Below, in pieces: positions 20,188-33,100 of a stretch of 64,000 nucleotides of DNA. The notes below the pieces were generated by a model. That model did not search any database and was not told the origin of the DNA. It saw nothing but the letters and a program-made list of their open reading frames with translations. Source of the stretch: Clarkia xantiana subsp. parviflora (Eukaryota > Streptophyta > Magnoliopsida > Myrtales > Onagraceae); assembly GCA_036873135.1 (NCBI GenBank), contig JAPTYO010000010.1, positions 6,796,634 through 6,860,633 on the forward strand. The letters are read 5' to 3'. Both the position numbers and the translations under genes were made by a program. Every line of letters begins with the position of its first letter. Position 1 is the first letter of the stretch.

Positions 20188-23112
20188 TCAAAGCAGTCCA
20201 TCATCCCTGACAGGGCTGGGCGGAACAGGCAAATGTTGCACATTAGTGCCGCCACCATCTTCTCCAAACAAAAATGCAAACTCAGATGTTGCAGTATCTA
20301 AGCGACGAAGCTCGACAACTTGCCCAACATCAGACTCCGCATATGGCCCTAACTTGTCAAAAGGAAAGCCAGGAGCAAGAATACTCACTCTACGAATAAA
20401 GTCCTCAGCAAACTCGCTGAGCATAGGAGTGGCCTTCGCTGTGGCAGCAGCAGTAACTGCGCTATCAAATCCAGGGGTAGAAGGGAACTTGCTAAGTCCC
20501 TCTTCAATGCCAGCCTTCATCTCTGCCTCACGAACTTTCCGGCAGGCAACCTTGTGCTTGCCTGCGTTATCAGAAATTGCCTTCTCAATGGCGGCGTTCT
20601 CAGATTCAAGCTGAACAAGACTGGCATGATCAGACTCATAACGAGCATCAAAATCCGTCTTCTTCAATGAAAGACGGCGCACTTCATCCTTAGCTTCCTC
20701 AAGCTCCTTGGACAAAGTGGCAGCTTTGTCAGCAATGGCACGGTTCTCCTGAACAAGCTCTAACATGAAAGAGGCCATGTGCACCATGTCGGAAACAACC
20801 TGAAAACAAGGACACAATAAACATACATGTTCGAGAACAACGAACATAACGAAGTGGAAAAAAGATACTCACTGGAGTGAATCCAGACAACGATCTCTCA
20901 ACAAATGCTCGTGCCTCCTCGTCACTCGAGGGTCGGACAACTCGATCACCAAGAGGAATGGATCGATGGAGAACACGCACGCCAACTTCAGGCATGCTCA
21001 GCTGGGAGTTCTTGGGAAAAGAAAGATCTCCTGCCACATACGGCATCCACTTACCATCTGAAATATCACCATCCAAAGGACGAAGCAAATCTGCACGTCC
21101 AAGTGGCGGGATCGCTACATGTAAACCAAGCAGCGTTATGCAAAAGCCAAAAATAAAGCGTATAAAGGCACAGAATTAAGTGTCCAGCTTATACCCGAAA
21201 GAAGAGAACGTTCCACCTCGGACCGCTCCTTCGAGCGGGGGGGCAGACAACGCATCCTCGCTGATGGGCCCCGGCGAAGGCCGTTAGGCCCCTTAACGAT
21301 TGGCAAACGGCGACTAGGCCTGGTGAGCTAGGAGCTGGGCTGCTGGAAGGCTAAGGGCTCCGACGGAAGGAGGCCCCGACATTGAATGGCCCCGAGCAAG
21401 TATGGCTCCGATAGGGAAGAGCCCCGAAGATATCGGACCTGGACGTAGTCGGTCCCGATATGGGAGTTGACACCACTCCCCGACACCGAATCCTCAACGA
21501 TGTAACTTGGGAGTCTTCGATAATGATCGAGACTCGCCAGTAAGAGCACAATCCCGGAAATCTCGCCATGATTACAGTAGTGGTATAATGGGCGAGATAT
21601 GTGGGATACGAATAACTGTACAAGATACGTAGCAAGATATACGGCGAGATATGTGGGATAGTGGATCACAATCCAACCGCCTAATCAGGTAACTGGGATA
21701 GCCTTTCCTCTATAAAAGGAGGGAAGTTATTCCAGATTAGGGTTACGTTTTACATACACAAAATACTGCTTGCTTGCCTTGTTGACTGCCATACTTACGT
21801 TAAGCATCGGAGAGGGATTCTGGGCCACTGCCCTCTACTCCCCTCTTGCAGGATTGCGTGGAGCAAAGGAGCTAGGATTGCCGTCAAAGTCCGTACCGGA
21901 GTTCCACCGTGATCCAACACTCGCTACCGCCAACTTCCTTCCCTTTATGACAGGAAGGAGTAGGAACGGTCACAGTAGTCTTCGGACGCTTTGAACTGCT
22001 CGAAGAACGCGCCCCAGTGGTGGACCGTTTGGAAGAGTCAGGAGCAGCAACAACGCGATCAGTAACAAGCGTCGTACGACCTGCAAGTAGCATACAAAGT
22101 TACAACCTAACTGAGAAAATAAAAGATTACTCTTTCAAAAAAAGCTATCTACCTTTACGCGTCCAGAAGCCGCTGATACTCCAGAAGCAAATGGGGGAAT
22201 GATCCTCCCGCTAGAAGCAATCTTGCGAGCGGCCGCCGTCTGCAAAGACGAGCTTTTTCCGTCAAACCAACCTACAGTGCAACACGGTAGAAAGTTATAA
22301 AAATGATCAACATACCGAAGTTGCAGAAGGGAGCACATGGATCCCAGCATCAATCAATTCTTGATCGGATGCACGCAATGAGCAAGTAAAGCTGCGCGAT
22401 TTTTGACAACGATATATCTGCTTTATCACTTCCTTATCCGACGTGGAGAGTTCCCGAAAAGCAGGCGCGGGATCAAATTTCTGAACATACTCGACATCCC
22501 AAGTCGTCCCCGCATCATGAACAAAAAAGTAATGATGCCTCCAATGGTCGGCGGACCGATCCGCGGTGGCAACTAGTCGGTAACTAGAATCCCACTTGGC
22601 TTCCCCAAGACCAAGCTCTTCAAAACCATCGCTCTGCAAGTTCGGCCAACGAACTTTCACACCGCATAATCCCGCAGAGTCTGAGCTCTAATCCCGTTGG
22701 GTGCAAGATCTAAAGGGGAAATCCCATATCCGCTACAGAGATCAACCAAGTCGGCACAGTAGGGAAACCGCAAACCCTCTCTAACGTGTGATGTGTACAC
22801 GCCGGATAAATCTACAGGCGGAGGAGTAGCATCCCCTAGATTGCTATCAGGAAGTACCTCAAAGGGGTAAAAAGCCTCGGTACAAGCGTCAAGTCCGGAA
22901 GCACTCGCATACAAGCTGAACAGGGATCTATCCAAGCGGTTAGTATAATACCTAACCAACGCCTCAGTCTCTCCAGCGGGAGATACCCTAACAGCTACCC
23001 CCTCATCAGTGTCTAAAGCACTACCTGTCGGCAAAGCCGGGTCTACTTCCAAGTCATCCTCTATATCGGAATTAAAGGGAGTCTGCGATAGAGGAGTGGT
23101 GGACTTACTCAT
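20188..23112 (-). pseudogene. E2 antisense intron-containing gene (gypsy-type transposon domain, coiled coil), disrupted
   Basis: Read from ATG at 23112 leftwards. The first exon region carries a motif GLRFPYCADLVDLCSGYGIS typical of the plant 'putative gypsy type transposon' family (I recall Pfam PF04195). Then come a segment ending near 22320 before a GTATGT donor, an exon at about 22230-22270, an exon with KRPKTTVTVP (22086 downwards), an exon at 21114-20883 ending in GTGAGTATC, and a final exon (20800-20188) with a long heptad coiled coil and a conserved APGFPFDKLG tail. Breaks: a frame break near 22660, a solo LTR at 21262-21919, and a 7-base C run (G7 on the plus strand, 6 in E1) that shifts the frame before the donor. 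Antisense ORFs of this kind are known from Tat elements; their function is not established. Confidence 0.75.
21262..21919 (+). mobile_element. Solo LTR (658 bp) of another gypsy element
   Basis: It begins TGATGGGCCC and ends GATCCAACA, flanked by the exact 5-bp duplication CTCGC (21257-21261 and 21920-21924). A TATA box CTATAAAAGGAGG lies at about 21711-21723, followed by the lineage motif GCATCGGAGAGGG. There is no PBS or internal region, so it is the product of LTR-LTR recombination. Removing it restores continuity of the antisense exon. Confidence 0.92.
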
Positions 23113-23179
23113 TGTATCAACGCGAACAAAGGGAAGGAAGCTCCGCAAGAAGTTACTACAATCCCACAACCTGCAAGAA

Positions 23180-23740
23180 GCAATCAAATTTAACGCGCGT
23201 ATCAACATCAATGCGCGTATCAAAGTCAACGCGCGTATCAAAAGTCAACGCGCGCATCAAAAGTTAACGCGCGTATCAAAGTTAACGCGCGTATCAACGT
23301 CAACGCGCGTATCAAAGTTAACGCGCGTATCAACGTCAACGCGCGTATCAAAGTTAACGCGCGTATCAACATCAATGCGCGTATCAACGTCAACGCGCGT
23401 ATCAAAGTTAACGCGCGTATCAACATCAACGCGCGTATCAAAGTCAACGCGCGTATCAAAAGTCAACGCGCGCATCAAAAGTTAACGCGCGTATCAACAT
23501 CAACGCGCGTATCAAAGTTAACGCGTGTATCAACATCAATGCGCGTACCAAAGCTAATGCGCGTATCAAAGTTAACGCGCGTATCAACGTCAACGCGCGT
23601 ATCAAAGTTAACGCGCGTATCAACATCAATGCGCGTATCAACATCAACGCACGTATCAAAGTCAACTCGCGCATCAAAAGTCAACACGCGTATCAAAAAG
23701 TCAACGCGCGTATCAAAAAGTCAACGCACGTGACCAAGTT
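23180..23740 (+). repeat. 18-bp tandem repeat, about 30 copies (E2)
   Basis: Unit AACGCGCGTATCAAAGTT and variants (AACATC, AACGTC, occasionally one extra A). It lies directly upstream of the antisense gene start (23112). The open frames across it, reading as MIRALTLIRAL and similar, are repeat artefacts. Confidence 0.92.
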
Positions 23741-25144
23741 CCACGCACATAGTAAAGTTGGTACGTACCATAGTAGGAACTAACGTCCTAAGGAGCTATC
23801 ATGCAAACGGTGGAAATAACGCAACAAACCGTAAGGATCGAACGTGGCAACGCTTAAGGAAATTTTTTCTCTACGGCATCAAGACGACAAATGACTATGC
23901 CTAAAGTTATTGGGCAATCCCCGTCAACCAAAAACCCGCCAAGAAGGAAAATTATGTATATCGACCAAAAAAGCTTCTACACGAAGATACGGGGAGTTCT
24001 GCATCAAATACCCACGGAAATGGAAAATCGCCTAAATTATGGACAAACGACGATAATGATGGCAATCAATCAGCAATTACTCGACGTATAAACATCAACA
24101 AGCAGTCCCACATGTCGACAACGAAAAATGACTTAAACAAACAACAATACGGTGACATCGGCATTCAAGTCGAAGCTGTCCTAAAAATTCAAATTTCCAA
24201 ATTACCTCAAAACGTGACGGAAGGTATTCCAATGGACTCCCCTCGTCGAGACGATTCCGGAAAGGTAAGGACCGCAACGAGGCGAGGCCGGGAAGGCGGC
24301 GCGTGGGCCACACGCTCCGACGAAGGACTTCCACACGCAGTGGCGCGTGAGGGCGCGTCCGGTCGCTCCTGGAGGCTCCGAAGGTGGCGCTGGAATCCTT
24401 GGGACGAACCGAGTCGAATGATGGTGTCAACTTCCAAAAACAAGCCAAAAATCAGACTCGAAACTGTCAGAACGTATCTAAGCTCCACGACGGCGAAGAA
24501 ATTTTGAACACAAAAGCAATTTCGGGAAAGGATGAATGAATTACCTGCAAAGGGAATGGAATGGTGAACTCCCAAGAGGCTGGAAGGATAAATGGGGATG
24601 TGTGTATTTACAAATCCCAAAGAGATGCTTTGTGGATAAGGATCAAAGGATTAGTTTACCTACATTCAAGACTAAACCCTTACGGTATACTCTATTTTCT
24701 CCTCTAAAAATATCTACTCTTATGCGTATCTTGACATGGCACGTATCAAACCCACCACTTTACATATACGTTGCAACCGCATGATTCATGATTCGGTAAT
24801 CACTTAGTTGTTTTAGAAGCGTACGGTTTCTATTTCTTGCACTACGTAATTATGATCTTGCCGTGTCCATTACATATGCACGCGTATTGATAGAAGCATG
24901 CTCGCATAATATATTATCAATTGCCTATGTTTCCGACGATAACCATACTTGCGCATATACATTTCCTATTGCACTAACTATGATGATAGGAAACAAAGTC
25001 ATTCGGTTGGAAAATCAAACGACGGACGAAATCAAGATGCTTGCGTCCGACCAACGATCAAAACCGAAAGGTTAGCGTCAAACTCAAATTGGACAAATAT
25101 CCTAACTTAAAATAGAGTCAAGAAAGGTTCTAAACCGTTACTTC
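23741..25144 (+). other. E2 3' internal region
   Basis: A GC-rich patch at 24220-24420 sits in a 137-codon minus-strand frame (24207-24620) that I cannot assign. The remainder is AT-rich and collinear with E1 13240-13640. It may include the leader of the antisense gene, but no TATA box is clear. Confidence 0.4.
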
Positions 25145-25157
25145 ACTCGGGGGCAAG
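25145..25157 (+). other. Polypurine tract of E2
   Basis: ACTCGGGGGCAAG lies immediately before the 3' LTR start. The same motif precedes the E1 3' LTR. Confidence 0.75.
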
Positions 25158-25926
25158 TGATGGATAAATTTCCAATTCGGGTTCGTATTTACGTTTCGGG
25201 CCTCGTAAACGTGTCAAAAATTATATCTCGGTTTAAAAACATCTCCCACGGTATCAAAACGGTCCGGAAGCGCATTTACGCGCGTCCGACCGGACCTCCG
25301 GGTTGCGCAAAGCAATCCGGACCTCGCCGAATTGCCCAAATTCGACGAGGTCCGGATTGCCTTACGGGTATCGCGCGACTACCGTATCCGCGATTACCGT
25401 TGCGTGTAGAGAAGTCAAGTTCGCACATTACCAATATGGATGACGGTTACCGCATGATCTTGAACCGTCATCAAACCGCTCTAAAACCGGGTTCGGTCCC
25501 AAGAAAGCCTATAAATAGGAGGTCTTGGCCACCCATTTTCACACATTCTCATTTGCCCAACTTTGGTATTTTGAGCTCTGACTTCTCTCTAGAAATATTC
25601 TCTCTCTAGAAATTACCTTTTTGCCCTTATAGTGACTTAAGCATCGGAGAGGGCTCCGCTAGCACCACCCCCCCCCCTCTCCGTGCTAGCATTGTCCTTC
25701 GTGCAGGAACTGCGTCCCAGACGCCCGTATCCGTGCGCAGATCACCGACGTTTGAGACACAACCTTACCAAGACACATCCGTACCGAAATTCAGACCTCA
25801 TACGGGAGCAAATCCGAACACTTGTCAGTGGCTCAACCTCCTCCTGACGGAAGGGTTACAGCCCAAAAGCCCGCACAACCTCGCGAACAGACGCGTCCTT
25901 ACGACCTTGTTCATCCGGACGCAACA
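25158..25926 (+). repeat. 3' LTR of E2 (769 bp)
   Basis: It starts TGATGGATAAATT and ends ACGCAACA. The TATA box CCTATAAATAGGAGG is at about 25507-25521 and the hairpin region at 25645-25690. It is the full-length reference for the truncated 5' LTR. It is followed by host flank TGAAG. Confidence 0.9.
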
Positions 25927-26392
25927 TGAAGTATATTATATCTTAATATGATAACTTTTAAAATAATATATATTTTGACAACAACTAACTTCTTAAACTT
26001 TATATTCTGTGATTAATATTATAGTCATTTATAGATTCTAAAAACTAAACATTTAGACTCAGTATGCATAACTATTAAAATTCTATTAATTTAAACATTA
26101 TATATAGTTTTATAAGATAATTTTCATAAAAGACGCAACGAAAAAGACTTTACTCATTTTATATGAATATCATGTGCATTATTATTTATTATAATAACGA
26201 GTTATGAAGTAGATACAAAAATAAAAAGCTTAAAATAATAACAATATTATCACCATAATAAACTATAAAGATAATAAAAAAAATATTTTATCTATTTAAT
26301 AATAATAATAAAATAATTGCACTCCGTAATGTTGGACATAATCTCACATTACATCCGTTTTTGGATGTAATCTCACATTAGAGTTTGGACGT
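25927..26392. other. AT-rich spacer
   Basis: Host flank of the nested elements. No gene or repeat that I can support. Confidence 0.4.
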
Positions 26393-26940
26393 TGTTGGGA
26401 TCAAAATGACGTGACATTGAACTTTGGGGAATGGACTTCCAAGTATCGCCTTGGACTTAGCTCTCTCGAACGCTAAGTTTTCCTCTAAGAGGTTATGTGG
26501 GGCGAGAACCTGAAAAAGGGGCGGGGATGGCCCCTGATTCTACTCCGAAGCTTAAGTCAATAATGGATTTGAGAGTAATAATATATGAACGTATTTAGAA
26601 CTGACTGAATGTAACGAAGTAAATAGAAATAGTCCCTATTTATAGGGATAAGTTACCGACTTTATATGGTGGTTACCCTCCTTGGGGGGTTTCTCTTCAG
26701 AGTCGGTCAAGCAGGTGACAAGCAGGTCACCACCTGTGTTTACTTCCGGAGGAAGGTTTCCTCTTATGATAGTGACAAGCAGGTCGCCACCTGTGTTTAC
26801 TTCCGGAGGAAGGTTTCCTCTGATGATAGTGACAAGCAGGTCGCCACCTGTCTTTACCTTCGAATGAATGTTTCTTCTGATGATAGTGACCAACAGGTCG
26901 CCACCTGTCTTTACCTTCGAAGGAAAATTTTCCGTTAAAT
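26393..26940 (-). repeat. LTR-like segment with a 57-bp tandem repeat
   Basis: On the minus strand it contains CCCTATAAATAGGGAC (about 26632-26648) and ends CCCAACA at 26393. Four copies of a 57-bp unit (GTCGCCACCTGTGTTTACTT) occupy 26715-26935. I found no target duplication and no partner LTR, so the solo-LTR reading is tentative; the tandem repeat is certain. Confidence 0.45.
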
Positions 26941-27895
26941 TTGATGAGTTGTCATCTTATTTCCTACGTATAATGTCATGTCATCGATTTCTCTCTTACA
27001 TGTAATATTCTCTCTCCTATACAAAAAAATTAATTTTATATTAAATTTAAGTATATTTAAATATTCTACCGTACATCTAAAAATGTAAGTGTATATATGT
27101 TTATTCCCCAATACATTTAACTTTTTAGAGTAAATTTAAAAGAACGACCAAACCTCATAATCAAAATCGTAATTCGTAATGCAATTCTACGAGATAGAAC
27201 ACAATAATCTCATAATAACTAAGGAAAAGGTACATATGTGATTATTTTTCTATCAGTATAAAATCACTTAGTCTTTGTCATGAGACCCCCTCATCACTTG
27301 AGGATGATTATAAATAGAAAATATGAAAATTAAAATTCCATATACTCGTTATTTAAATTTAGGATTATTTGATTATTTTCATATTATTTATTTATAATAT
27401 TTCCAAAATATTGTACCCTTTGTTTTGTTTTAAAATTGTTCGTTTTATTAAGAACAATCTTTGATTTGGATAGAGTTACGTGGGTTTATTATATCTACTT
27501 TTTAAATTCACGGTGATTTTTTTGTTATTTTTAGTATTAATTTTTTTTAATGTAATGACAAACTATCTTTTTGTACAAAAATTAGAAAATCGATGAACAT
27601 TAGGTAACAAAAAATTAATAACACTTTTTTTAATAGTAATAATTAATTACCATGTTTTATTCAATATATATATTAGGAGAGAGAAAAAATGAAAAGAGAT
27701 TGCTTAAGTGGCAGCACACGTGGAAAATAAGATGATAACTCATCGAAAGTTGACGGAAAATTTGATGGAAGTTAACGGAGGGACTAAAAAAGACCTAAAA
27801 TGAATAGTATAAGGATTAAATCAGTTCCGAAAATAGTAAAGGGATCAAATCGATCCATTATGCATAATATAGGGACCGATCATGGCTTTTTTCCT
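26941..27895. mobile_element. DNA transposon remnant with long inverted ends
   Basis: 26930-27020 and 27660-27790 are long imperfect inverted repeats of each other (shared GATGA(C/T)AACTCATC and GGAAAATTT blocks). The right end continues with a GGGACCGATCATGGCTTTTT tail typical of plant MULE-like ends. The outer part of the left end is missing, apparently cut by the neighbouring LTR-like segment. No transposase is seen. Confidence 0.5.
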
Positions 27896-28343
27896 AAATA
27901 AAATAGTACTAAATTAAAGTTTTACGGCTTATTTAATTCATGAAATTAGAACAGAAATAGAAAATATGGAATCCATGTGATAATGATTAGTTATTTAAAT
28001 ATTTGAAATAAAAATTAACCATTCCTAATTTTAAGGAAATTGTGAATCTTGGTTAAACCTTTAGGAATAATAATTTGTGAATACAAATAAAAATATATTT
28101 TTAATATTACACTTTTACTAATATTACAAACTATACACAGTCTAATTTAATAATCATGCAATCGACTCTTCAGTATACATCTGACCGCTGATTGCCAACC
28201 TTCAGACGTGACTGCCGACTGCTGGTCTCTTACCGACATGCTGCCGCACCGGCTGTCACTGCTCGCCCGCCGCCGCCGCAACTCTCTCGCCATTCGCCCG
28301 CCCGCCACCCTTGCTCGTATAGGTAAATCTAATTTAAAGTGAT

Positions 28344-28626
28344 ACTACAAGAAAATTGGTAATTTGTGATGACATTTTTTAAAGGAGCCAATCACTCACA
28401 AATTATAAAAAAAAAAATTTAGGGATTAATTTTTTTAAGGGAAATTTGTTACAAATCTCAAAATCTTGTAAAAAAATTTCAAGTTTCTAGCCAAATTTTT
28501 TGTTAGGAGTCGTCAATTGAGAAAAAAAATTTGTTGTATTTGTAAGAGATTTTCACAATTCATTACAAATAAGGTTATATATCCCTCACAAATAAATCTT
28601 TCACAAATGACTAGATTTCTTATAGT
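28344..28626. mobile_element. CACTA-type MITE
   Basis: Ends ACTACAAGAAA...TTTCTTATAGT, flanked by GAT on both sides. The interior is clearly related, block by block, to the MITE at 49612-49909 (shared GTTTCTAGCCAA and ACAAATAAGGTTATAT blocks). Confidence 0.7.
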
Positions 28627-30089
28627 GATGATCATATTTTAATTTAATTAAGAATAATACTTTAATATATTATTTTTACTCTATAATATTATATTAGTTA
28701 TAGCAAATTTTACAATATCTAAAATATAAACCTTAATAGTATTGAAAAAAAAAAACAAATTTTTTTCGTTTGATAAATTATGATTTGAATTTTTATTTTT
28801 AAAATTATTAATTTGATTGATATATATATAGATAGCAAAATGGGTATATCTTTCAAGTTTATTCCATTCATTTCCTATAATATTCTATCAAGAGAACATT
28901 GAATTTTGAATCATCATTTCATATTCTTCATCTCAACGAAACAACATCATATTAATATTACATATTTTTTATTCCCTATTCATATTCCATATTGTTTATT
29001 CTACGAACCAAACATGTCGTTATACCCATGATTATTAATTTTATTATCAGAATATATACAGTAAAAAACGAGTTTTTAGGTAGAGACGGAAAATGACAGG
29101 TAAAGTCGAGCCGTAAAGACGGAACGTAAAAATGTATGTTTCTACATATATGCTAAAACATCACATTAGTAATGAAATGTATAAATGTACAAGTATGTAA
29201 TTATGCAAAAGAAATACGAAAATAACAAATATATTCATTAATAACCTAAAACATTTTTTAATAAAAGATACGATCCACCAGGAGTCTCACATCAATCGTC
29301 ACGATGAGGAATTGTTGTAAAATCGTGAGAAGAATTGGCGGGTCAATTGAAGTGTGGCTCATATCTCAATTGAGATTTTAGGATTTGAAAAACTTAAAAA
29401 GAGAAAGAGATATTAATGGGGTCTTAGACTCTAGGATATTATTAAATGATTAATGAATATTGAATTTTAATGAAACAATAATATATTTTGAATCATACAA
29501 GATGATTTGATCCACAAATTACGATATATGAAAAGAAAGAAAAAAATCGTAGCTTTGGTTGATAAATTTTGTGGATTTGACATAATTAATAGATTTTGGC
29601 AATTTTTAGCAAAAAATGATAAATAAAAAAATATCTAGAAATAGTAGAAACTTACGTTTATACCCGTTTCTACGACTCTACACGCGTTTCTACTCAGAAA
29701 CAACTTTGGTTACGATTTAACTCATTTTTTATGATAAAGACGTAAAATGTGCGTTTCTACAACCTAAAAACGAGTATTTAACTACATAAATCAGAATGAT
29801 GTAGAAATAATTAAATCTATTTAAATATAATAATTTAATAGCAAATAATATAGTATATTTAATAAAATAAATATATTTTGTAGAAAACTAAATATTTACA
29901 TATTATTTAATGACATCATCATCGTCGACTCTAGCTAATACGTTTTTAAAGTTTAGAATCATAGTTCCGCCACATATCTTAGTGAAGAATTATAATTATT
30001 TTAGATTAGATATGTAAGTTGATGTTAAAAAAAATTACACATACCATAACTGCAGTAATGTTATACCAAATATTTAATTCGTATGATCC
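28627..30089. other. AT-rich intergenic region
   Basis: No coding sequence seen. The dioxygenase promoter must lie in the right part. Confidence 0.4.
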
Positions 30090-30107
30090 CTTTATTATAT
30101 ATATAGC
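30090..30107 (+). promoter_or_regulatory. Candidate TATA box of the dioxygenase gene
   Basis: TTATTATATATATAGCT lies about 45-55 bases upstream of the ATG at 30148. It is the only strong TATA-like run near the start, although the region is AT-rich. Confidence 0.45.
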
Positions 30108-30147
30108 TACCAAAATGTGTGTAGCCTCTATCTAAGTCCAGACTATA

Positions 30148-33100
30148 ATGGCTGCTAAACAGCTTCCAAAGATAGATGTGTCAAACCCAGAGTTGATCCC
30201 AGGAACACCAACCTGGGACCTTGTCCGGCGTGAAGTTGTAAATGCTCTCCGAGAATACGGCGGGTTTGAATGCATACACCGTAGCCTGATACCGTCGTCG
30301 GAGCTCTACCTGCCCTTTATAGGGAAAGACGGGGTGGTTGAGGACCTCTTCAACCTTCCTGTGGAGACAAAGAAACGGTTCGTCGACCCGAGAAAGCCAT
30401 ACGACGGCTATGTCGGAGGCCTTACTTGGTCTCCCCTCCACGAGATGGTGGGTATTAATGGAGCTCTTAACTCTCCTGCTATCAAGGACGTTGCACATCT
30501 GTTCTGGCCTAATCAACTTCATTCCAAATTCAGGTTAATTTGAAAAAAAAATATGTTCTTATATACTAATATGTTTTAAAATGTAAAACATGTTTTAAAA
30601 CAATTGTAGTTGGTACTTTCTTCAATCACCCGTCTAAAACAATAGTGTCTCGACCCGATTGAGATTCCATTGATCCCCTGATGGTTCTGGTCTAATTTAA
30701 CTTAATTGTAATATTTGTATAAATCATAAGTGCTTAGATTTTGATACTTTGAAAAAGCACTTAGTTAATTTGAAATGTATTTAACAACATTTTTAGAGAG
30801 ATGATTGAAGGAAGTATAAATTATTATCATTTTAAAACATGTTGTACATTTTAAAAGATGTTAGTACCGTAAACCATCTTTTATAAACATATTTTACGTT
30901 TTATATAATTTCCCCAATAATGTATATAATTTCAGCGATTCGGCGCTTGCTTATGCAAAGAAGTTGCAAGTGTTGGATGTAATGATACAAAGAATGGTTT
31001 TTCAAGAACTGGACGTGGAGAAGTACCTTGAATCTCATATGGATTCAATGGTCTATACGTTCCGAATGAATAAGTATGTTGCACCAGACACGGACGAGGA
31101 TCAGCTCGGAACCCCTATCCATACAGACAAGAACTTCCTGACAATATTACAGCAGAATCACGTTCATGGATTGGAGGTACAAACCAAGGCTGGTCTGTGG
31201 TTTCAAGTCTCTCCTTCATCACCTAATGTCTCCTTCATTGTCCTTGCTGGAGAGTCATTCTTGGTAGGCCTTTTCTATACAAAACACCTTTCCTTTCTCT
31301 ATAAGAAATAACATAAGACATTTTTGTGTAAGAAATAACCACTTTAGGCCCACTTTATAAAAACTGATATTCTTTACTAAAAATCAATTTATAATAGTTC
31401 ATTAAACTTATATAATTTTCCAACTCTTTCAAACTATTTTATGTGTTGTTATTCGTTTACATGTACAGTTAATGTCTAGTATAAAAAATTACATTTATCT
31501 CTAATTCAGCCAAGTAATACGAAAAATAAGTCACGTGAGCAGGCTCCATTGGCGGAGGTACTTTTGTTAATGGTGGATTTTCATCATCACATTTTCTCTT
31601 AGCAGAATATACGTGCAATAATATACATTCAACCCTATTATTATTATTCTAAAAGAACTTCATTTAGTCTCAAAGACTAGCTCACACTGTCCATAAACTT
31701 ACATTAAGTTATCTTTTTGAAATCGTCGTGAATTTGAAGTGGGTGATGTGCGGAGTGAAGAGAGAAAACAAGATATGTAACAAACTCCTTCAAGCTGCAT
31801 TTCTATTTATAGACGTTGACTCCTAACTAACTCAACAACCATACTTCAGAAAATATGAAAGTTGGTCCCTAAAGATTTGTCCTGTAATAACAAACACGTC
31901 CTCAAAGTTTTGCTCGTTACTAAAAGGACCCCAAAGTCATGATATATACTTCAACATTCATTGACTTTTCTTATTCCTCTCAGCTTCATATAAATTCTTA
32001 ATTCCAAAACCCCTTAAAAGCTCTCCAAGTTGTTGTTTTCCAAGTGCCTTGGTGAGGAGATCAACAAGCTGTTTTGTAGAGGCAACGTGATGCGTTTGTA
32101 TTACCCATTCAACAAGTAAGTTCCTTACGAAATGACAATCTATTTCGATGTGTTTTGTCTTTTCGTGGAACATTGGATTAGTAGCTATCTTCATTGCGAC
32201 TTCATTATCGCTAAACAAATATGTTTGAGCTCTTTGTTCAAAACCAAGTTCTTTCAGAACTCCTCTTAACCATATAACATCTGATGCTGCTCCCGTGCTC
32301 CTATATTCGGCTTATGCACTGGATCTTGATATGGTATCTTGTTTTTTTTTACTTCCAAGAAACCATAGCATCTCCCAACTTTACACAAAATCCAGTCATT
32401 GATTTCCTACTCGTAGGACATGATGTCCAATCACTGTCGCAATAAGCAATAAGTGTTTGAAGAGAATTGACTGAGGGAAAGAAGAGGCCATGTCCAGGAT
32501 TCTCCTTAACGTTTCTGACTACCCTCATCACTTTTGTCATATGGGATAACTTCGGGGCATGAATGAATTGACTTAGATGTTAAACTGGATAAGCAATGTC
32601 AGAGCGTGTCATAGTGAGGTAAAACAACCTGCCAATGACTCTTCTATATTGTTCTGCATCCTCAAGCTTCTTGTCATCCTTATTTATCTGAAAGAGATCA
32701 TCATACTCAACACTTGTGAGTTTCTGATTATGCTCCATGGGTGTAGAAACTGATCTTCCTTCCAGCAGAGCAGCATCTGCAATGAGTTCCAGGCAGTATT
32801 TTCTCTAATTCAACACTGTTCATTCTCCAAATCGAGCTATTTCAAGACCCAAAAAGTATCTCAAAGTCCCTAAGCCTTTTCAGTTTGAAGTGCCTCTTCA
32901 AAATATCTTTAAGTTCTTCAATCAAGACCAAGCTAGATCCTGTAATCATCAAATCATCGACATAGACAAGCATATGAACTTGAGCTGATCTCTTAGTCTT
33001 AGAGAATAAGGAATAGTCATACATGCTTTGACTGTATCCATTCTGAGTTAAACACTAAGTGAGTTTGATATTGCACTGCCTTGATGCTTGCTTGAGTTCA

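Larger units (their letters stand above)
14472..25926 (+). mobile_element. E2: non-autonomous Tat-like gypsy LTR retrotransposon
   Basis: The 5' LTR is truncated (14472-14929 matches only 25467-25926 of the 769-bp 3' LTR). It is followed by a PBS, gag, protease, a second gag-like domain, tandem repeats, an antisense gene, an 18-bp array, a polypurine tract and the 3' LTR (25158-25926). It has no RT, RNase H or integrase. The missing first 309 bp of the 5' LTR are explained by insertion of E1 at GTCAT. A solo LTR has inserted at 21262-21919. Confidence 0.87.

Noticed and set aside
23238..23733. Frames reading MIRALTLIRAL and TRVSKLTRVS
   Set aside because: Artefact of the 18-bp tandem repeat.
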